Source of the DNA: an uncultured Clostridia bacterium
Lineage (GTDB): Bacteria > Bacillota > Clostridia > Oscillospirales > Oscillospiraceae
Assembly (NCBI GenBank): GCA_937858235.1
Contig: CALLZZ010000048.1
Coordinates: 1 to 6,111, forward strand
Length of the DNA stretch: 6,111 bases
Reading direction: 5' to 3'
The notes below the pieces were generated by a model, which did not search any database, was not told the origin of the DNA, and saw nothing but the letters and a program-made list of their open reading frames with translations. The position numbers and the translations under genes are program-made. The number at the start of each line of letters is the position of its first letter. Positions within the stretch are counted from its first letter, which is position 1. This document shows positions 6,082 to 6,111 of the stretch, one piece after another.

Positions 6082-6097
6082 CCATTGTTTCCAATGG
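6082..6097. repeat. Small inverted repeat CCATTG-TTTC-CAATGG
   Basis: A 6-bp stem with a four-base loop lies just beyond the tmRNA-like segment. No role can be assigned. It is not part of a T-arm, since it does not complement the AGGGG strand. Confidence 0.35.
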
Positions 6098-6111
6098 TGC
6101 TGACTATATCT

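Noticed and set aside
6030..6111. A complete tRNA or tmRNA gene on the minus strand
   Set aside because: The 3' T-stem and acceptor strands are present, but the complementary T-stem strand and TTCGA loop are absent upstream, so only the 3' end is there.
1..6111. CRISPR array
   Set aside because: No regularly spaced series of repeats of 24-40 bp is present. The only spaced repeats are one 15-bp pair.

Overview
The window looks like Firmicutes DNA, most likely a gut clostridial lineage. The start sites have strong AAGGAGG-type ribosome binding sites, and the small regulator is of the YozG-like Xre type common in that phylum. A short stretch near the right end matches the 3' end of a clostridial-type tmRNA gene. 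This taxonomic reading is inference. The content is accessory: a group II intron end, an unrecognised ATPase cassette, a restriction-modification system and a probable integration site.

Layout. Positions 1-398 have no protein-coding capacity and read best as the 5' end of a group II intron on the minus strand. Its 5' splice site lies directly after a terminator-like hairpin and six T residues. The intron cuts into a plus-strand gene of which only the last 66 codons remain (399-599). A 215-residue protein of unknown family follows (612-1259). Next is a 762-residue ABC-type ATPase of the AAA_13 / PrrC-RloC class with a CPYC zinc-hook-like motif (1272-3560). The three reading frames are 12 nt apart with near-ideal SD sites, so they look like one operon. 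The tail of the interrupted protein and the head of the 215-residue protein share an Asn-rich motif (NFNLTNNGTLNFNL against NVNVTNESGGIVNFNI). Such a matched pair could let the two proteins assemble together. I regard this three-gene set as the most likely undescribed system here, probably an anti-phage or conflict system.

A 68-residue Xre/YozG-like HTH regulator follows (3589-3795). After a 101-nt gap containing an inverted repeat come a complete C5-cytosine methyltransferase (3897-5084) and a GIY-YIG restriction endonuclease of the Eco29kI family (5068-5697). The last two overlap by 17 nt. Together they form a Type II restriction-modification system whose site is predicted, by family, to be CCGCGG. 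The HTH gene may act as its controller.

Positions 5698-6111 carry no gene. They contain near-identical 15-bp direct repeats, a TGAACAC palindrome, two minus-strand terminator-like hairpins, and a 17-bp segment (6057-6073). Read on the minus strand, that segment matches the T-stem, acceptor and CCA end of tmRNA (ssrA). The body of the RNA is absent beyond it, as expected for an attachment-site duplicate left by an integrase. The window therefore probably lies at the edge of, or at a junction inside, a defence island inserted at ssrA.
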